From: Ascaris suum
Taxonomy: Eukaryota; Nematoda; Chromadorea; Rhabditida; Ascarididae
DNA length: 64,000 nucleotides
Direction: 5' to 3'
Assembly: GCA_013433145.1 (NCBI GenBank)
Contig: CM024175.1
Coordinates: 11,912,914 to 11,976,913 of the forward strand
Of this stretch, positions 35,726 to 48,917 are shown one piece after another. The notes under the pieces were generated by a model. It was not told the origin of the DNA and ran no database searches. It worked only from the letters and a program-made list of their open reading frames with translations. A program made the translations under genes and the position numbers. The number at the start of each line of letters is the position of its first letter. The stretch's first letter is position 1.

Positions 35726-35927
35726 AAGCGCTTTCCCTGAGGATGTCGGAAAACATCGCCTCACCCTGGCCATACCCTCTGTCCCTCGTTTCCTCAACAG
35801 CACCTTTACACGGTCGGCTTTTGACCAAGCTGAGAACGACAAAAAGCATAGAGTACGAACAAAGCGGCGATATCAACCTGAACTTAACTGCTATTTGGGA
35901 ACGCTGAAGCTGCATCTTTTATTATGA
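35726..35927 (+). CDS. Possible terminal exon
   Basis: A strong acceptor (CGTGTTTTTCAG) opens a frame reading SAFPEDVGKHRLTLAIPSVP, then a basic stretch KKHRVRTKRRYQ, and ends at TGA. The opposite strand is also open over this stretch, so strand is not certain. Confidence 0.3.
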
Positions 35928-37161
35928 AGATTGGAATTGGATTCAATCTTTCAACAGAACGCTGGAACTTAGCAATTGCTTTTATGGCGAAGAGGGGCAC
36001 ATCCATCACGATACTTCTTTTGCGATTTTAGGTGGAGGAGGGGGGGGGGGTATCGTTGAAGAGAGCCATCTTGCTGCACAGTCCCTTTCGGTGCTTTCCT
36101 TACTTTATTTCGACCGATTAAACTCATCAAGGCTACAGTTGTGTCGGTTATGCTTTTGCAACCTTTGAAGGTACTGATGGAATCGGCTGCTTTACATCAT
36201 CTCATCATAAACCCTAAAACTTTTTTTGGCCACGGTATCGCAAGATCCAGTTCATCACAAGAACATCTTGAAAACGAATGGTATCAGTACTAACAGCATT
36301 GGTGACGCTGATGATGAACGAAACTACTTTCGGTTGCTCCAATACTAACTGAACTAATCTGGTAGTCGTGGGTTCATTTCAAGGGACTCAGAAAACGAAT
36401 TATTCCCGTGAACGGAAGAGAGGCCGCCCATATAAGTTCCTCTATTCTAACATCCACCACTTTGGCCCTAGTTCCAATAAAATTTTCCCTTGCCGAAAAG
36501 TCCTCTGATTTCTCTCTCGAATTTTTTTGTCAGGATCTTTGCTCCATTGTGGCCCCTCTAGCTGGTTTCTGATCACCGGAAATCCATTTCCCGCATCAAG
36601 CTAGTGTGAACAAAAGGAGATTGTATGACGTCTCACTGTGGCGCGCCAGTTACAGATTTTTCGAACTCAAAAAGATTTTGACCAAATCTAAATTTGCAGC
36701 GGAAATTTGTACGGAACTTTCAAGCAATACCTCTACTTTGCTTTCGAAGCAATGTGCGTTTTCCTCAGGAACCAGTTTGCTGTGGCCGACTGCTTTGGAT
36801 GCTTCTGATAAAACTCATACGTCTAATATGAAGTACATCACTCCGAAGTTCCTCATTCAGTCGCTACAGGCAATCGGAATATGAGTTACTGCGTAGTTGA
36901 GCTGCTGGCTTCGGGCTAGGTATCGACATTGCCACAAGTGTTAAATAGGTAATAACCGTATCAATTTAAAGGATTACACACACGTTGTCAGTAGACGATG
37001 TCAAGCTGATGGGTGCAGCGTAGTCATACAAGCCTTTCGCACAACAGCAAAATATAACATTTGTTCTGCAAATCGAAGCATCATTGTTTGCTGTTGATTG
37101 TGTTTTGAAGACGACAAAGAAAATTTGTGGAACTGTAGTAACTTGAACTGGAATATCGGAA

Positions 37162-40100
37162 ATGCCTAAACGAGTGAAAAATCCGAAACGAGAAGATTCT
37201 AGCGAAACATCAGTGCGTAAGGGGGATCCAAGGAGCCAACTGAACTCCCATGCCGACCGACTTTTAAATGAACATGCGTATGTAAATCAAATGGGTACAT
37301 CAATTATGGACGCCATTATTCGAACAGCCTTCTATTTAGTCGTTGTGTGACGTTGGAAACATTTCTGTAGCTTTCTAGCCATTGTACATATCAATACGGG
37401 TGACCGTCCTCCATATCTCTGCAGCTTTTCGAAATGTCGTTCGTAACGCTTTCGAGTAAGCAGACCATTGTTCAGCAGGCAGCGATTCGTCTGTAATAAA
37501 ACGCGTGAAGGCATTACCATTGTTCAGTACGACCCAATTTTCAAAGGGCTTTCATCACGAGACTGGTCTTTCTCAAGCCCTGCGTTAAGCTCTGGGAAAT
37601 TAATAAACAATGGTAAAGAATTTCACAGACTCATTAGAACAGCTGCCTCACTATATGTAATCGTGGCAGAAAAGCAAGCAAGTGCAAGCCTCGGGAAGGA
37701 ATCTTCTCTTTGGGCGCCGTTTGAAAAAGGAGTCTCGTTGCGAGGCAGATTGCAAAGTTGAAGCAATTTTACGATTTTCTGCCTCCCTCCAACAATAATG
37801 AGGGTTCAAATGATCCCAACGCTGTTTCCAGAGGATTGTCATCTCCAGTCCTTTTCACCGCTAAACATCTAGGCTGATCAAACAGAGAGGTTCAATAAGA
37901 AGAGCTTTCGAAGAAGTCCTCTTCCTAGGCTGCAAATCCACGATGACGGCTGGCATTTCATAGACACTAGACCTTCTCGCACGACACCAGGAACATGCAG
38001 CTGATCTCAAAGAATTCACCTTCTCTCGGACGTGCTCTCTGTTTTGACAACACTAAGAACCACTTGTCCTTCCTATTCGATATCTCTTCAAGGCACAGAG
38101 CTTATCGAAGCAGCAGTGCTCATCTGACTCACTGAAGAAGAAATTTTGAGGAGGAATTTGTTTGGAATTTCGGCGGAAACAAGTCGACTGTTCTCCAGAT
38201 TAAAAACGATCACGCATCACCACAGGCAGAGACTGCATGGTGACTAAAGAAGCGAAGCACACTGATCCTCTACAAGGCCACAATCGAGCATGATAAGTGT
38301 CGCTTTGTTTTGTTTTCAAACGTTTGGAAAGATGGAAGTATCTTCCAGAGCTTTCGCCTGACATGCTCGATTAACATGAGAGCAAAGGTGCGGGTAGCCG
38401 GTTGCTAAGTGAATAAGAGAGGAGTTTCCTTTGGTGATAAACAGTGGTTTTCGAAATCGCGGAATAAATTTTTGTTTCTGGAAGACCTGCTTGAAATCGG
38501 CAATCATTCCATTAAATTTCCGCTTGGACAGACGTTGAACTTTCCCCAAAATCAGGCGGACCATTAAAATTGCAACGTTTTGTTCCTGTGCGGTACAGTC
38601 CGTTCCGCGGAGATTCTTCATGAAGATTTCAAACAAGTCCTCAACACAGACTTTGAGTATGACTAAAGTGTTCAAAGCTCTAAATTGCGTGAAACCGTTC
38701 AAACTTCAGCTTCTGTACTGACGCGGCATAGCCATTTGCGCACCGACGGTTGGAATAAAGATTTATCGTCGCTCGATCGTTTGCATAGCAGTGATTTCAT
38801 TACGCAGATGCCCAAAACTTCAAAGCTTCGCAGAAATTGCGTTTCGTAAATTTACCTAGTTTTCCTGCTGTTCTTACCCTTCACCATGCACGTTTAAAGG
38901 CAAGGATTCTGGTCCTGTCGTGGCCCGATGGTTCGTCTGTTGCGTTGGCCGTCTAAGTTCGCCTATATTTCACAAATTTTTGTGGCAATTGGAGCGGGGA
39001 GATGGGGGGGGGGAAGGAGGAAGGGGGAAGGGGTGGGAAAGGCGGTTTAAAAGTTTGAATTTTGCATCAGCATTCGGGATTAAAGTTAAACAGCATTCGG
39101 TGTCAATGACTTAAACCTGTAAAAAACGCTCCAACAAACAAAGTATGTTCTCGCGGCTGCGATTCAATGCGGTCAATGCTGTGGTGAAAACCGCGGTACC
39201 TTACCCTCCACACTAGCTCGGTATTCATAGGGAGGTCACCAATAGCCATCTGAAGCATTCTGGATGTCATCTGTTCATCCTTTTTCCGACCATTGCAATT
39301 GTTGACGAACCATGCGAACGACCTCTGAAACGTTCATCGTGCGGTTACTGTTTGCAGCAATTCTTATGTGCCTATTGCTCCGGAAAGTAGGCGAAAATGG
39401 TATTGCCTACTTAAAACTTTGAGCAATTTGTTGACAGCTCCAGTGCGTTACTGAATGGACGCAACTGCTGAATCTTTAAATCGTCACAGGCATCTCAACC
39501 CATGACTGATTACCGAATCTCAAAGTGGCATTAAATATAGTACTCTCATTCATATGTACTACGCTGTAGACTTGTTGCAAGCAACGTATATTACGGATCT
39601 TCTCAAGGCGTTCATATCACACACTCGATCGAATGTCTTCCACCATCATGAGCTGATTTTTGAGATCTTAATTCTTGCCAGCTGTCCAAAAAAATTGTCA
39701 AATGTCGCAAAAATCGAGTCGGTCATTTACTAATTAATAGTCTGTTGTGCATTACTTGGCCTACTGTCTTCGTGTGACCTGGTGAGTGATGTAGTTCGTG
39801 AGAAAAGATGCGCGGGCGTGATGCAGCGGCGTGTGGTTGTTGCGCGCGTCCCTGATTTCTCCTATGTCATATCTCAACCCCGGACGGACGAATTTTGATC
39901 CGGCTTTCTGCAAAATACTTCGCGTAAGATGTGGAAAAGTGTGATACGTGGAAAAGTGTAACACGCGCTAGTCTTTGTCTAGAATTCTGTAAGGTGCCGC
40001 GGGCGGTTTTTGAATAATGGAAGTGAAATTTGAGTCTAATTTGTCCTAAACGGTTTCGTTGCACGAAGTGAGATTGTTGTCTTTGGCATGTCCGAAAAAA

Positions 40101-43100
40101 TCGAATACAGGAAGCATCCTTCATTTTCCGATGGCCTTGCTTCGGAAATTTCGGCTTTTTTAGTTCTTTTTCATGCGTGGGGCGCTTCGTTAAGCCTGAT
40201 TCCTCAAGAGTTTCGCACTATACGATTAGGTCCCTACCGTCCCCGCAAGATTGAGTTGAGAGAAGTGTCTTTGCATGGGGCCAGCGTCCCGAGATCGAAT
40301 GTCCACTGAGGATTGTTCCGGCAAAAAACTTTCGACATCTGCAGCGTAAATTGAAACAAGACAGCCGAACGAATCATCGATAGAAATTAAGACGCATTTC
40401 ACCTCTTTCTCGTGGTCAAGTGCATTTTTCCTTGCGAGTGCGCTCGAAATCTTCAGCAGCTCTTCCGTGTCCAGCGGCAACGTCGCAGCGTTACGCAGAA
40501 GATCGCGCCGGTAGGTTCCTTGATATAATCTGAAATAGCCGTTCTACTGTATGACAAAGCCACTATTTAAAGCTACATCTAAGCAATTTACTTTTCATAC
40601 GGTTTTGCGAATTCGTAGTAGCATTTGCAAATAGCCTTATCACGACACCTTTTCAGCGCGTTCTCGTAACGGCTTCATTTTCACGTCACAGCATCTCGTT
40701 CATCATGACTTTTTTTGGAAATTTTAGGAGCTAAGGCGTCAGAAGCCCCTTTGGTTGCTATGGATACAAATCCGGATTTGAAAGCTCTTGGTATGCTATT
40801 AGCCTCAGATCTCCCGAGTTCCGAGTTTTTCTAGGAACGCTCAAGGCATTGTGAAAGTGGCATTGCTCCGATTCAACATTAGAATTCTCAGAAAGTTGAG
40901 CGTAAAAGCGTCGTAGGTCAATTCGAGGATCAGCGTTTGATCATGCCGACCTTTTCGTCAAGTAACCTCTACATCATCGCCTAAACAAATGCATTACTTT
41001 AAAGGAGGTTGGAGAGGTAAGTTGGATTAGAGCAGCTTGCGACTGTGCTTCGGGAAATGAGAAGAACAATGCAATATCATGCCACGTGCGCAGTTTTCTT
41101 GAACCGCCAATACTCGAATTTCAAACATTCAAAGGACGCAAGTTGAAACTGCTCAAGTTCTTGCCCATTAGACTGGGATATTTCGAATCCAAAAACTCCG
41201 TAGTCAATTAATAGAATCTTGTGGGTTTACTAGGAGAGCAACAACTTCGAAACGCAGTTATAGGTAATTCTTCGAGATACTTTCTTCACCAGCGGCTAGT
41301 TTTGGAGCACGGCTGATGAAGCTATAAGCCAATTATAAGAAACAGCATAGATTCTCAACGCCTATAGCAATGTTAGATCATGATGGAGCTCGTACTGAGG
41401 AATAAACGACAACTCAGCGACTCACTGGGGCTTCTATTAAACCTTATCATTGTCAGAAATGCACAATAAAACCAAAATCATTTCTGCGAACACAAACTCA
41501 GTTCAGCAAAGATGTTTTTCAATTTTATTTCAACTTTACGTCTAAGATTGTTAAATTCTCGGTGCATTTAGGGTTTCAGAAGTTCCTTGTTTTTGTTCTC
41601 TTTGGCGACTTCATAACACTTCATTCAATATAAACGACTCTTTGACAACGATTAGCTCTTTACCAGCCACGTCAACGACTCGTGGAACCTGCTGACTCAA
41701 TCAGCAGAGGCACGAACACATTTTCCTTGCAAATCTTATGAGAAATCTCTCACTAAAGTAATTGTACAGTGAGTTTTCTAGATACGGATCTTCCTTTAAC
41801 GAGCTTTCGAAGGTGCGAACTTGCCTGTGTAATGATTTAAAATCTCTAAGAAAAGGGAAACTAAGCATCGGTGAAGGAATTTTAAACTGCACGGTAACAT
41901 CTGTTCACATCTCTGGCGCTCAGTGGTAGTGAGCAGAGCGTTGTCATTGTTCATCAGGTACATCAACAACTGCCTGCGTTACTAGCTGTGTACTTCTTTC
42001 TCTGTTAATATTGCTTATTCCTTGCTTAAAGCGCGAAAGGGTGATTTCCTCACATATAACGCTCCGAATCGGAGAGCGATAACGGAGGACGCTACAGCGA
42101 TATTGAAATGGAGCGAAAAGAGTACTAACTTTGCATGCACCCACAATAAAAATGGATTCACCATAGAAACGGCTATGAAGAATAAAGACAGAATAAAAGA
42201 ACAAGTGAAGAATGATGTGCCGATAATATCAAGGATTATTTCCAAGAACATGGAAAAGCGTTTGAGGAGACTATTCTGTGCTTGGATCAAAATCAACGTC
42301 CATGCGGAGTGCAGCCAAGGTTGAAAATCATTCCAGAAAACGATAAAGTGGAACATGAAGAAACATCAGAGGGTATATCCGTTAATACTAGCCATGATTG
42401 GTTTTATCGCTTCAGATCACAAGCCATCCACCTTAATTTGAAGGTGCGATGCGAGCGTCGACTATTTCGAAATATCAAATCTCAGTTACAGTGAAAGAGA
42501 AACCGACCATTTTCTAAAACAATGAAAATAGTCTTCTAAGATATTATTTCATCTTGCAGCTATAGAATAACTTTAATTCAAGCCGAGTTTGAAATGCATT
42601 GGATTCAATAAGAAGGGTGAAATTATCTTGCTATGCGCTTCCACAAATTTCCTCTAAAAAACGGCGTTATGATAACGTCTTGTTCTACTTATGCTTACAT
42701 TTGTTTATCTGTGCTCCCGGCAGATCGAAGCTTGGAACACTGACAATGGAGGCAACAAATTTGGTGAGTGCGTTGCAAATCTATGCCACATTTTACAGGT
42801 GTTTTTCACTGCGGCTGCACTTTAATTTTGCATTGGCAAGGTCGCAGAAGAACCGAACTGTCACATGTGTAAACTACTCAGTTCATAGGAACCAAAACGC
42901 TTTGGTGGGAACAAAAAACCTTCGATATATATATATTTTTTGGGAACCTTTGGAGCTGCTTTCTCACTCTAGAAGTATGCAGAAGTAACGTCCTGTCAGC
43001 TCTACTTGTTCCCAACTCGGCTGGTCTGATTGCAGTAAGCTTTTTATTTAGCAGAATAAGAAGCAGCGCTGAATCACTGTGCATATCCGATCATTTGATT

Positions 43101-46100
43101 GCAGTTTATGCGTCTAATTGGCCTAGTAATGAAGATTGCAAAGGCGCAAATCGTGGCAGCTTCTCTTGTTTGCTGCACCACTTCTACTGTCATTTATAAG
43201 CCACTGAGAAAATCTATTTCGCAGACCAGTCAAGTTGCAGTCAGGTAGATGCAGTTGTGGTAGATGATGTCACTTTAGCAAGTAAACAGCTAGCGGCGAT
43301 ATGCGCTTTGATTAACCAATCGTTACGTGGTCAGTCAGTATTGCAAGGAGTCGACAACAAGTGAAAATGCAAAAAAATCCATTAACATTTTAACTGGTCC
43401 ACTGCCGTTAGTTCAATTCTTCCATGCAAGGTTTGTTTTCTCTGTGATCTGAAGTGGATACAATTTCTTCTCACTTTTAATGCTCCTAGTCATTTTGAGG
43501 CTGATAGATGAAACCAGAGTACATCGGAGGAGTGCACCCTTTGGATTATCAATTACACATCAAATTTCGTAACTCTGGTCCCAATGATTCCCAAGTAGAA
43601 ATCACAAGGAGGTAAAGAAACATGAGCATCTTCTTTGTTAAAAGTCAGTCAAATTACTAAAGGTTTGTTGCTACCCATAAAGCACGGCGTCCTCGAGATG
43701 ATCAGCTTCCGCACCAAATATGAAAACTTCACAAGTGCACGTTAGGGAAATGTGATAATACGCAGGTACAGGATGGACGTTTTAAATTCAGCAAGTGAAA
43801 CTGGAGATTTTTGATTCAACTCTAATGTTAACTTCGAACACCAGAGACGGTTCTTCGAGCTGTCGAAAACAAAGGAAGAAGACCAAGATTATGTTCCTAA
43901 ACTTTGAAAAAAATTGAGGACTAGGTGAAAAATTTTTTAGCTAACTGCCTTCGTTCGGTACATCGCGCAATCGGGCAGCGAAGGGAGAAGGGGGGGGAGG
44001 GGGAGTGGAAGCTCAGTTTTCCACGAGAGGCTCACTAGTTTTGGGCATAAGATCTTGCTGTCCCAAACAAAAATTCTATGATTTCAGTCGTTTATGCACA
44101 CATCGTACAGTACCATTTGTTTACTAATCAGAGTGCACCTGTTCATTCTCCTCCTTTTTCCAACTTCGGGGAAATTGTGAAATTGCGCAGGAGAATCGCA
44201 AATCTTTAAAAATAATCACTGAGAAAGTTCATTCTGTATGAGTGATTCGAAAGTGGGAAGTCACTGAATATTCACGACTTCACAGAACACTTGTGGGAGG
44301 CGTTCATTTTCGGCACTATGGACGAGCTGGGAAGGAGTATAAGCTGCACATAGCGAGGATGCTGTTTCGCATTCCTTATTGGCGTTTTCTACTGAATGCG
44401 ACGAAGCAGCTGCCATAGCAAGACATGCAAGGAAGAAAAAAAAGTCACAGCGTGATGGAATCCAAAGCGGGCAGTGGGGGGTTATTGATGCTAACGAGTT
44501 GATATTGTTTTTCATAGTTAGATTCCTCAGCAACTGGCTGGTTTTCACAGAGTCAGAGTTTGTACTTCAGGCTCGCCTCATGAAATCACCAGTCAGCCAG
44601 ATAGATCCCCTGACTTAAAATACAGACACATTGCAGATCCTTATAGGGATTTAACGATTTTTGCAATTCTTCTATGAAAATTAGAACAGGAGCGATGCAC
44701 AATAGACTTTTGTGGGCGAACGCACCAACTGCTCTGAAATGTGGGGCAAAAGCGATTATTATAGGGGACATTTCTTAGGTCGTTGTCTCGCTTTTTCTAG
44801 CATATGCATCGATTCGAGCAGTGATACCTAAAAAGTTCGCGCAAAGTTGGCCTAACCAGCACTATTTTTACTTGCTAGGATACTTTCGCAACCTGTTTGC
44901 CAAATGCATTTGTCGTACTATCGCTCTTCCCATTTTTAGCGCATATTCTTATGCTAAAATTTGTGTGATTTGTTATATAAAGGACCACTTTCACCAAAAA
45001 CCACCAAATTTTTTCCAGGGTTTCTTCCATTGCGCTACCCGTCTGCCCATTTGCTCAGGGCAAGGCGAGTCAGTGGAGGCGTTTATGAAACTATTCAGAC
45101 TAGTTGAATCGAATAATGATGTCCATCAGAGCCAGCTTATATAGCTAAGCTAAGCACGACTACTGTTATTACTGAAAATATGAGCTCCGCGTTCAAAATT
45201 CTTCAGAGAGTATTCCCTTAAGGTTTTAATAAAAAGTCAGCGAACGGGCGCGTATGTTCATCGGAAGCGATGAAAATGAACATCGTTATACCGATGTTCT
45301 TCATGGCATTGCAATAAACGTTACCTGTTATGTTTACTTTTCCTCCGTTCCGACCCTTTCGGCATGCTCTTTGGCGAGTCTCGGAGCAGCTCATAAGAAC
45401 AGTGTTCCGCATCCACAGCTGTTTTCATTTCCTCTGTTCTTATTAATGGGTGCATTGAATCCTCACTACGTCGTCGTTCGGTACCGTTCACCTTGTTACT
45501 CTTTTTAACAACTGAAAAAATGCAGCGCTTTTTAACATCACCATCGAACAATCTATGATTCGCACCATCTGCAGCCAGCAGGGTTGTCAATGGTAGATGT
45601 GTAGATGAATGTTTAGTGTCAGCATTGTATAAGCAGCCTGTTAAAATGTTATGAATGAACTCCCAGGTAAAACGTTTCTTTCAACCGGGAGACACCGTTC
45701 ATGACTACAGTGAATATAGCAGTCTAATCAGAAGCACATATAATTCTGTTGTCAGTAAATTGCTGTATTTTTACTTCCGAGTCCTCATTGTCAGTTCGGT
45801 GATGGTGTCGACACCTTCTGTGACGACTAGTGCTTTAATTTAATGCCCGCTCAACGATGGGCTTTCAGATTTTACAATAGTCTGCACACAGTGTGCTTAA
45901 GCTTGGAGTCCAAACTCATCAAAATTCTCAATAGTTACTCCCAACACTAAGATCCGGACTGAAATACGCTAAACCTCAGAAGGCTATGGAGAGTAGAATG
46001 CAAGCGGCGTTTTTTGCAGCGCTAGTGTTGGCTGCATGAAATAGTACTTGCATGTACGTGACAACACGCTTGAAGAGATTCAGGCAGATCATGGCTGTCA

Positions 46101-48001
46101 CCAAGCTCAGCAAGATGAGCCTCTGAGCCTCGAGGTGGCTTCCGACCGACAGCCCAAAGCATTTCTTCAGCTCCTTATTTCCGAGTTGGCGTCGTCATCA
46201 GATCTGAACGCCAAACACACTGATGAAGAGCTTCAGGTAGTTCAATTTTTACCTCCGATTTATCCGAGGTCATCACCACACTCCAAAAAATTCGCAAGTG
46301 AGTTAATTGGAACTCATTTTTATGCCTTTTATACGAGGTAAATGTCGATGCGGTTTTTGTTGATACTCTTCATTCGAAACGGCCGTTCTCTGTTCCGTGA
46401 TTATCTTAAATTTGCATCTGCAGGACAAATTTGAACCGGTATTATCCGATCTGCTCAGTATCGGCCTTCTGGCTCTCAGCGCATTTAGTTCAGGCCGTCG
46501 ATCATTACGTTTTTACGTTGCGATGGTGGAAATGTGGCTCAGCGATCTAGATTCGTTAACACCGTAGAAATCACGTTGTTTTATCTCTCACAATGACAGA
46601 TTATCTCCTCGTAAAGATTAAACTTTGCAATTTTAGTGCGAAAGGAACTAAGACCTCATAGTCGGATTCCTTCGAGAGCATTTTTGACCCTCCTCACACA
46701 TAGGTTTCTCACGCGCTTTCGATGGCCAACTGATGCCCATGGTTTCCAAACTGAATTCAGTATACAGTTCCTCCTCCTTTCATATCGCTCATATTTGGGA
46801 CAACCCACTATATCGCATCATTTTTTCTTCAAATCTCCTAGTTGTTATTCACGGTCCAAAGCATATAGTTTCAGGCTTGAATACCTGTGTTTTGCATTTT
46901 CTTCACTAAAGTGTTGCTATTTTCGCAAGTATCTTCTAGTGCTCAATGTTCTTCATACTGTCTTTGAATACATAAACAGGTGAAACATTTCTTAAGACTT
47001 GCTTCAGATAGAAAACTGTCCTTGGACTTAGTACAACCATGTCAAAAAGAACTTAGAAATGACAGACATCATCTTTGCTGTAGGGAAGCAAGCACTCATG
47101 TTGTTCTTTTGTAAGACTATTATGGCGGGATTCCCAGACGTCGCTCAAGCCGAATGAATGATAGTGAAATAGTGTTTGCCAGCGCGTTGAGTTCAGCGGC
47201 CTCTCAACCCGAAGCGCAAAGTGGTCGCCTACAAATTGGTTTAGAAACTATGTTGGTAATGGCTTTGTTTGATGTCTCAGATTATCGTACTTGATTATAA
47301 GGAAAATGGGGAGTTGAGGCAAAACTAAGCGCTGTTAGTAGAAGTGCTATATTTTGGCAAGCAGCTTAGAAACTATCTTCCACTTCCCACTATCCTCGCT
47401 GCTCGATTCTTCAAGTTATAAATCCCAGTTCGGCCACGGACGATACCTTGTATAAACAGTTAAAATGAAAAATATAGTAGTGGATAATTTTCGCTCTTTC
47501 AACGAGCGAGCTAAACGATTAGTTATGGAACAGTGCAGAGGTCAGAGCATCATTTCGGAAACAAAGTTCCTGATGTTGACGCATTGTACTAAACCTGAAT
47601 TCAGCAGGCTTTGTAGGAAGAACTCAGCTCGGAAGTGATGATTGTGTGATAAGAGTGAACATGCCGTCCCATCGTTATAAGAATTGGGGGCCCGCAACAA
47701 AATGCTAAATTAGGGTCTATTCGAATAAATGAATTGAGTTTTGCCTATCGTTTCGTTGCAGAACTTGGTCGGAGTCAGACGCGTTCTGGAGGGTGTTAGT
47801 GCTAATCTTGTAAGAGGACCATTGCCTCAATTAGGAAAATACTGTTTGCGATGGGCAAGTGAAATACCCACGCTAAAGAGAATGTGGGCTACGCGAGGGT
47901 TGTCTCGACCTTTATCACACTTCACTGTTGCTGAACGTTCAACGAATTTTTGGCAATCAAAATTTTTCGCACCCGAGGGCCTGTCATTTGCAGGCGGTTG
48001 A
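37162..48001 (+). CDS. Unidentified four-exon plus-strand gene model
   Basis: Exon 1 (37162-37277) starts at ATG with MPKRVKNPKREDSSETSV and ends at GC|GTATGT. Exon 2 (42724-42763) has acceptor CTCCCGGCAG and donor TTG|GTGAGT and encodes SKLGTLTMEATNL. Exon 3 (46045-46236) reads HVRDNTLEEIQADHGCHQAQ and ends CAG|GTAGTT. Exon 4 (47762-48001) follows TTTCGTTGCAG, reads NLVGVRRVLEGVSANLVRGP, and ends at TGA. Phases agree at all three joins, giving a protein of about 196 residues. It has a basic N terminus and an Arg/Trp/aromatic-rich C terminus; I do not recognise the family. Large introns hold a transposon relic and a minus-strand exon, and intermediate exons may be missing. Confidence 0.45.
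38320..38702 (-). CDS. Open frame, possible exon
   Basis: A minus-strand frame of 128 codons containing QEQNVAILMVRLILGKVQRL and a basic segment. There is no stop over 384 bp and composition is reasonable. Splice sites are poor (CAG|GTCTTC at best), and no family is recognised. Confidence 0.25.
39936..39972. repeat. Two-copy tandem repeat, 17-bp unit
   Basis: GTGGAAAAGTGTxAxAC is present twice in tandem. Confidence 0.75.
40403..40529 (-). CDS. Unidentified internal exon
   Basis: The acceptor GGCTATTTCAG and donor GAG|GTGAAA bracket one base plus 42 codons. The sequence reads YQGTYRRDLLRNAATLPLDT and continues as a charged helix (EELLKISSALARKNALDHEKE in two parts). Signals and codon content are convincing, but I cannot name the family. 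It lies inside an intron of the plus-strand model, implying overlapping genes on opposite strands. Confidence 0.6.
42022..42494 (+). mobile_element. Broken pogo/Tigger-like transposase DNA-binding region
   Basis: The first frame (42022-42324) has a helix-turn-helix pattern with TAMKNKDRIKEQ, then MEKRLRRLFCAWIK, the usual spacer and start of a CENP-B-type second helix-turn-helix. A second frame starting near 42282 continues with DQNQRP and later NTSHDWFYRFRSQ, matching the (A/S)xxWxxRFxxR block of Tc5/CENP-B HTH domains. A frameshift near 42.29 kb separates them. No DDE catalytic domain is visible downstream to 43 kb. I read it as a degraded Tc1/mariner-superfamily element. A domesticated CENP-B-like protein is less likely given the shift. 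Confidence 0.6.
44259..44409 (-). CDS. Basic Lys/Ser-rich protein gene, probable last exon
   Basis: After a long T-rich tract and GGCAG acceptor the frame reads SSHSVENANKECETASSLCA and continues to a TGA stop at about 44260. It may instead stop at a donor after CCACAA. Phase with the exon at 45325-45511 works only if that exon ends at AAAA|GTAAAC rather than AACAG|GTAACG. The link is plausible but not proven. Confidence 0.35.
45325..45511 (-). CDS. Basic Lys/Ser-rich protein gene, downstream exon
   Basis: A strong acceptor (TGCATTTTTTCAG) opens a frame reading VKKSNKVNGTERRRSEDSMH, then EELLRDSPKS-type charged sequence, ending at AACAG|GTAACG. Two bases in, which matches the one-base overhang of the large exon at 48918. 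Charge and Ser content match that exon, supporting the same gene. Confidence 0.6.
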
Positions 48002-48917
48002 ATGACGTTTTACAACTTCAAACAACTGCTTGAAGTTTGCACCTAGAGATAGTTATATACCCAAATTTCGCATGAAAATCGACACACTCCATACCGGACT
48101 CAGTGGGCATGAAAGCATGCGCAAGGGAATCGGTATTTTATATGCGAAAATGTATTTCACTTTGCTTTAGCAGCTCGAGTAATGGGTAATACCTGCAAAA
48201 AACCTTAGGACGGGCACCACTGAATCTCAAATGCAACAGGTAGTAATAATATGGAACAGTAAGAAGAAATGGGCCTGGAATTTGCGATGCTGCTCGGGAC
48301 TCAACATTACTGAACAGGTTCTCTGTGACTGCAATTACACTCTTGTGGTTTTTGTAAAGCTAACCGACGCTCTTATAAAAACACATGCTTCATCTGCATG
48401 ACTCTGGAAACTGTTCTAAGTTATTTTGCGTTCCTGTTATCTTTTCCCTTTCATCACTCTTGCGGCTTACAAGCAACACAATCACGCACAACATGCGCTT
48501 TGCACATAGAGCGTGACAGTATGCGTGTGCTCCCACTCAGATTTATTATGACGACAATTTTCTTCTGAAGGCACAGTTTCGGGGTATCTTAAATGTTCAC
48601 AGGGTTTCATGATAGCTGAAGGATCGCTACATTACAACATTCTACCCTATTTTTGCCATGATCGCGAAATATGACTCAACTGTTTTGCTGTTGCTCGTAA
48701 TGAACGAGAGGTTGTTTCAGTATGACATATCCAAGTGTGGTAATAACTTCACATCTCTCATGTGACGTTCGTCGATTTGAACGATATGAACTTTAATGTT
48801 TTTCAAGGTCATTTTCGGAGAATATCTCGCATTCCAAGCAACTAGTCTTGAAAGGTTCCCTAATTTCTCTCTTATTTGCTATCAGAAATTTCAGTGCAAG
48901 AAGCCTTATAAGCCTAC

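Noticed and set aside
36591..36884. E2F-like motif (KRRLYDV) in a plus-strand frame
   Set aside because: The sequence on either side does not match the E2F winged helix, an upstream stop lies close by, and no splice structure supports it.
39761..39964. Ankyrin-like TPLHHA string on the minus strand
   Set aside because: A single short match without the rest of an ankyrin repeat; no splice support.
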